In this document: in pieces, positions 59,462 to 64,000 of the stretch
Layout: the number at the start of each line of letters is the position of its first letter
Numbering within the stretch: the stretch's first letter is position 1
Assembly (NCBI GenBank): GCA_030141605.1
Contig: JAQGDQ010000208.1
Span: 186,001 to 250,000 of the forward strand
DNA length: 64,000 nucleotides
Direction: 5' to 3'
From: Tubiluchus corallicola
Taxonomy: Eukaryota > Priapulida > Priapulimorpha > Priapulimorphida > Tubiluchidae
Made by a program: the position numbers and the translations under genes
Notes under the pieces: model-generated
What the model was told of the DNA's origin: nothing
Seen by the model: only the letters and a program-made list of their open reading frames with translations
The model's database searches: none

Positions 59462-60920
59462 ATGTATAGTAAGGTTGGGATAGTAAACGAAATGTTAAAA
59501 TCTGGGAATACCATTTTAACTTCAGTCTTTGCGGCTTATTTTAACTCACTATATTCATTTGGAAAATTCCCAAAAGCTTTGGCTGATTGTGTAATTGGCC
59601 GATCTATAAAAAAGGTGACCAAACCGATCCTGCGTATTACAGTGGTATCTCTATTAAGCAACTGCCTAGGTAAATTGTTTTGCAAAATTTTATGTACTAG
59701 GTTAGAGACTAACATACAAAGTCGAAATAGAATTAACGAGAAACAAATTGGTTTTAAAAGGGCGACCCAAACATTCGACCACATATTACACTTAAACAAT
59801 AATTATTGCATGTAAATGTATGCAACAAACTCCGAGAAAGTACTTGCCTTATCGATTTATAATTTGCATTCGATACCATTTATAGACCTTTCAAGTTTTA
59901 TAAATGACTAAAGTATGACGCAGGAACAAAATTTTTTAGTATTGTTAAAAATATGTCTGGCTCTATTCAGGGTCGTATTAACCAATAGGCATATAATCCA
60001 GGGCGCCAAAGTTTGAATGGCGTCCCATCTTCTCCTCGGAAAATGTTTATACTTTCATATTCATGTATGGGCGCATTTTATAATACACCGCAGGCAGTTA
60101 CTGAGGGCAGACTTTATATATGTGCCACATAACAAACAGGTGCAGGGTTTTGCACAACAAGCATTTCACATTAGCTGTCGGAAGAAATACTGTTAATAAT
60201 TCCGTCTGTGGTGAACTGGGTCGCTATCCACTTTATATTGAAATAATACTAAAAACTCTAAAATACTGAATACGGCTATTGCCAATCCAAATGACACACT
60301 AATATTTATCAAACTTATCAAGAAAACTTTTATCTTGTTAATAACCTTTGTAAAAACATTCTACATCACATTGATTTCTCTCATCTCTGGGAAAACCATT
60401 GCGTAAAGCATGAAGCCCAGTTCATTCTTGCAGTAAAATTCAAGCTACAAGCGGCCTTCGACGGTTTTTGGAAGTATAACATTACAAAAGAAACAGGCAA
60501 GAATGACAAGGAAAACAATAAGTTGCGCACTTATTGCAGGTTTAAATCAGAATTTAAGCAAGAAAACTATTTACGTTTTATAAGCAACAAATGTGAAAAA
60601 ATCATGTTCACAAAGCTGCGAATAAGTGCGCATAACTTACATATAGAAAAAGGACGCACCAACAGCCTAAAGTCCCTGTGGAATTGAGAATCTGTCAGCA
60701 TTTTTGTGACAGCCAACACGTAGAAGACAAAATTCATTTTTTGTCTTATTGCTCCTTCTACAACCGGTTAAGACAATCTTTTTATTCTGATATAGCAAGC
60801 ATTAATTTCATTAACTTGAATAATAACGAAAAGCTGAAATTCACAATATTGGGTAATGACTGCGATATAACCAAAATAGTCGCCCATTGCATTTTTGAGT
60901 ATCTTAAAAAGGATAAATAG
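59462..60920 (+). pseudogene. Decayed LINE ORF2
   Basis: Frame pieces read NEMLKSGNTILTSVFAAYFN, GKFPKALADCVI, LLSNCLGKLFCKILCTRLE and NEKQIGFKRATQTFDHI. These are RT motifs of a non-LTR element (59462-59815). After a decayed middle come KLRISAHNLHIEKGR and, frameshifted, ELRICQHFCDSQHVEDKIHF and LSYCSFYNRLRQSF (60610-60920), the C-terminal region of the same ORF2 class. Frameshifts and gaps make it non-functional. It is a different lineage from the 30590 and 56653 copies. Confidence 0.78.
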
Positions 60921-61074
60921 TAGTAACATGTAAATATTGATAATAATATTTATTATTTTTTCATGATACGCCAAATGTGTCTATGCTAAAATAACATACA
61001 TTTATTGTTTGTTATGTGTTTTTGCTACTGTAACAGTTAGTGTTGTGTTAGAGATAGCGTCAGCATTTTCAAAA

Positions 61075-61243
61075 TTTTAAAAAGAAGACAGTCACAAGTC
61101 ATTTGACGTCATTGGGAAATGCTTTACTGTTTGCCCGCTCGTTACAAAGACGGTGTGAAACGTGTAACTCCTCCTATATGATCTTAATTAATATCTATCA
61201 GTGGCAGCATCCCGAAACAATGTAGCAGCATCACTGCACAATC
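61075..61243. repeat. Direct repeat, copy 1 (169 bp)
   Basis: Paired with 61678-61844. The copies share CACAAGTCATTTGACGTCAT, ACTCCTCCTATATGAT and ATCACTGCACAATC with about ten percent mismatches. Confidence 0.85.
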
Positions 61244-61677
61244 ACAATATTATAGCTATAATGAATAGCTCTGTTTTGTATTTTTGTATTTTGTTGTTGT
61301 TAAGCTGTATGTATATCATTGTAATGTAGTGCATATGCCAATAATAAAATTCTAAAAATGCTAAAATTCATTAAAAAAGTACATAACAATGTTAGAAAAG
61401 TTAAAACTCTCAAGTGTATATAAGACTAACAGATAAATGACTAATAAATACAGAAGACTAGAACACAAACTAGAAACTTTGAAAAATATTAAGGAAAAGT
61501 TGTTTTTTCCAAGCAAGCTCGAGGATTGAGTTTTTCAGAGAGTTTTTAATAAGAAAACATCGTTCCTTAAAAATTGGCGTTCCTCTAATTAAGGTTGCTA
61601 GCATTTCATATAGGTTTGATAATTTTATTCAAATAACTACTTGTGGTTAATATGCTACGCTTGCGCGCGTTCTGGAA

Positions 61678-61844
61678 TTTTAAGAAGAAGATGGTCACAA
61701 GTCATTTGACGTCATTGGAAAATGCCTTAATGTTTGCCGCTCCTTACAAAGACAGTGTGAAACATGTAACTCCTCCTATATGATTTTAATTAGTGTCTAT
61801 CAGTGACAGGATCCCAAACAATGTAGCAGTATCACTGCACAATC
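61678..61844. repeat. Direct repeat, copy 2 (167 bp)
   Basis: Paired with 61075-61243. The 434-bp sequence between the copies includes a LINE-like 3' end (CCAATAATAAAATTC near 61338). Confidence 0.85.
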
Positions 61845-62460
61845 GAACTTCATGCAGGTGTGCCATTCTTACAAAAACGAGCTGTGTACCGATTTCTTTC
61901 GTTTTGCCGCAACACTTTCGCTTCAAGGGATTACTGCTTTTTGTCTAATATTAATTAGTGAAGAAAAGCTGTTAAACATAGCACTTGACTAGAAACGACT
62001 TGTGAACATTGTTAGCTTGACACATCCGAGCTCCAGGTCACGAAAAGATATACTGATACTAGTTTTTGAATTAACATTTCCAATTTAAATGTCTCATGAA
62101 GTATATTGTATAAATGCATTGTATAAATGTCTATTGTAGCAATATGTGTTTATAAAAACTATTATGTTTCGGCTAGCTGGTAGCCATTGTCTACAGTATA
62201 TCTGTAAAGATACTATTAATTTTTCTAAAGTGTTTTGCTAAATCTAATAAAGTTAAATTTAAAATTGTTTAAACACATAAATAATTTTCAAAATTATGCA
62301 TAAAATGCATAAAAACAGCATTTTTGGCCTAGTGAGTAGAAGGTACATACAAAATAAATACATAAATAAATAACGCAGAAGTTTACATTTGCATGAACTG
62401 AGCATTTATTTTTATTTTGTAGTCATTTTAATTTACCTGCGATCCTTTGTCTTTTCAGGC

Positions 62461-62524
62461 GAATCTTTGACCAGTGGTCTTTAGTCTAGTGGTCCTTTGA
62501 CTGATGGTCCCTTGACCTACATCC
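62461..62524. repeat. Right, inverted array of GTCAAAGGACCAC units
   Basis: On the minus strand it reads GGTCAAGGGACCATCA, GTCAAAGGACCACTAG, ACTAAAGACCACTG and GTCAAAGATTCGCC, the same unit as 59129-59282 in opposite orientation. Confidence 0.72.
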
Positions 62525-62710
62525 ATTTTGGCTCGAGTCTGTAGTTTAGAGTTGCATTATGTCCAAATTACCTTGGGATTTTTCTTAACAATCTTTGCTG
62601 TCATATTAAAAGTTTTTCTGCATGAGATACCTTAATTTCTTAAGTTTCTCATATTTTTTTCTACCATAATAACATATCATTCGTAATCTAATTCATTCTT
62701 TGCTGCTAGC

Positions 62711-62711
<1 letters not shown>

Positions 62712-62744
<33 letters not shown>

Positions 62745-62764
62745 GTAATGATAATAACAACAAC

Positions 62765-62832
<68 letters not shown>
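62712..62832. repeat. (AAT)n microsatellite
   Basis: A nearly perfect AAT array with a short AATAGTAATGATAATAACAA interruption. Confidence 0.95.
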
Positions 62833-62833
<1 letters not shown>

Positions 62834-63354
62834 TGATTCCATCAGATTTCTTCTTTTTTTAATTTCAATACTTCCTGGTCAACGTACGGTTCTTTATCTT
62901 CTGTTTACGTTTTATGTAGAGAATGCATTAGTAACGTATTCCAGGCTTGCAATATTCCTTGGTTAACAAGAATCGGACACGGCCATCCTGGTCCACATTG
63001 TCAAGTTATATTACATTATTTCTAAATAATTCCATTTATGATAACAAAATAATTTATGTACAATTCAGAATAGCACTTATATAATATTCCAGGAACTAAT
63101 CATACAATATGCCTAGAGAAATATGTTTCCATACGTTAGTTATAACACTAGGACAAAAAAGTTTATCAGAATTTCATAATATAATTATAGTGCTTGCACA
63201 TTTTCTCTCGAGATCTGCACCCAAAGAGCTGCTACTGCTATTTTCCAATGACTGTTAGTGTTAGTCTATTAAAGTATGACTAAGAAAAGTAAATGAACAT
63301 CACGAGTAGCCCACCACAACATGGCTGAGGGAATATATGTTGGCTGCACACGCG

Positions 63355-63630
63355 TAAAGTGGCGTTTATGTAGCATCCGGAATGCGTTCTGCGTTATCCA
63401 CCTACTGAGCAAAAAATCAATAGGAAATGTAATTATACAACTGCAGAACAAGAATAAAGTGGCGTTTATGCAGCATCCGGAATGCGTTTCCACCTGCGAA
63501 AAATCAATAGGAAATAGCTGCAGAAAAAATAACGTATAACGCAGGTCAGATAAATGGATGCATTGAAAACAATAATATAAACCGATTTTATCTATTCCGC
63601 ACCGCCGACAACGCATACGCATTCCGGATG
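63355..63630. repeat. Direct plus inverted copies of a GCATCCGGAATGCG motif
   Basis: Two direct units (63355-63455 and 63456-63533) share AAAGTGGCGTTTATG, AGCATCCGGAATGCGTT, CCACCT and AAAAATCAATAGGAAAT. A third copy of the core is inverted at 63617-63630 (ACGCATTCCGGATG). This fits a small foldback or non-autonomous DNA element with an internally duplicated left end. Confidence 0.65.
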
Positions 63631-63639
63631 TTAGTCATG

Positions 63640-64000
63640 CTAAATCTTCTTCTTCTTCGGTTGCTCTAAGCATCTATTGTAGACATAGAGCCTCTATCCT
63701 TTATTAGAGCACTCTACTGTTTCCTGTCTGCAGTTAAAATGTTCAATCCCTGCGATACTAATGTTAGCTTTGGTTCCAGCTGTTGTAAATCCTTGATATC
63801 CAGGTTGTCTTTGGTTTGCCTGGAGGTCGTTTAGTAGGTTTCAGTGCCTCGTTTAATGCTAATCTTACTGGTATTCTTTCGTCAATCTCATTAAAATTTA
63901 ATGTCCTATCAAACTTAGTCTTCAGATTTTTGTGCTCCAGCGTTTTTTTTGGTTCTGTTACACAGCTGCTCATTTGAAATGATATATGTCATTTTATTTT
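63640..64000 (-). pseudogene. LINE ORF2 C-terminal remnant (runs off the window)
   Basis: The minus-strand frame reads FDRTLNFNEIDERIPVRLAL, then EALKPTKRPPGKPKTTWISR, the terminal segment of ORF2 related to 31370-31500. It is followed by decayed sequence and a (GAA)n tail (TTCTTCTTCTTC on the plus strand at 63646-63657). The element enters from the right window edge. Confidence 0.7.

Noticed and set aside
1-64000. CRISPR array, bacterial operon or prophage-type system
   Set aside because: The regular repeats are microsatellites or short arrays without spacers, and the genes are spliced animal genes.

Overview
The window is AT-rich animal nuclear DNA. It has spliced genes with GT-AG introns, long introns and intergenic stretches, microsatellites, and many transposable-element fragments, with no bacterial or organellar features. 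The gene set (RAD6-type E2, C/EBP and C/EBP-gamma, secreted DNase I) fits an invertebrate metazoan. The head-to-head C/EBP-gamma / C/EBP pair resembles vertebrate CEBPG-CEBPA, but I cannot name a phylum with confidence.

Layout. 1-1041: last coding exon of a RAD6/UBE2A-UBE2B ubiquitin-conjugating enzyme whose earlier exons lie left of the window. 1042-10480: non-coding, with a 726-bp long-TIR MITE (5334-6059) and a 2.74-kb TTAA-flanked DNA transposon (6529-9268) that carries an exon-like ORF. 10489-17322: two divergent bZIP genes, C/EBP-gamma (minus) and two-exon C/EBP (plus). 17323-22730: intergenic DNA with a pogo-like MITE, a LINE scrap and hAT-like MITE copies. 22738-29301: a complete BEL/Pao LTR retrotransposon with apparently identical 193-bp LTRs, a GATTA target duplication and an uninterrupted 1773-codon gag-pol. 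29640-31640: a TTA microsatellite and decayed LINEs. 32500-35340: mostly unexplained, with weak exon-like minus-strand ORFs. 35300-58700: a tandem segmental duplication carrying two eight-exon DNase I genes (35996-43951 and 50527-56177). 56594-57837: a 5'-truncated LINE with a 13-bp TSD in the 3' flank of the second copy. 58700-64000: repeats, including a dead LINE between inverted GTCAAAGGACCAC-type arrays.

How the genes relate. The two bZIP genes probably encode dimerisation partners. The two DNase genes are paralogues with matching exon lengths and phases and all catalytic residues retained. They differ mainly at the C-terminus: the first keeps a hydrophobic, GPI-signal-like tail, and the second stops before it while its 3' flank still holds a decayed copy of that tail. 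A MITE in the first paralogue ends about ten bases before exon 6 and must contribute most of that 3' splice site. These DNase observations, and a strong internal splice donor in the RAD6 exon, are the most informative points in the window. I found no clearly unprecedented multi-gene system.
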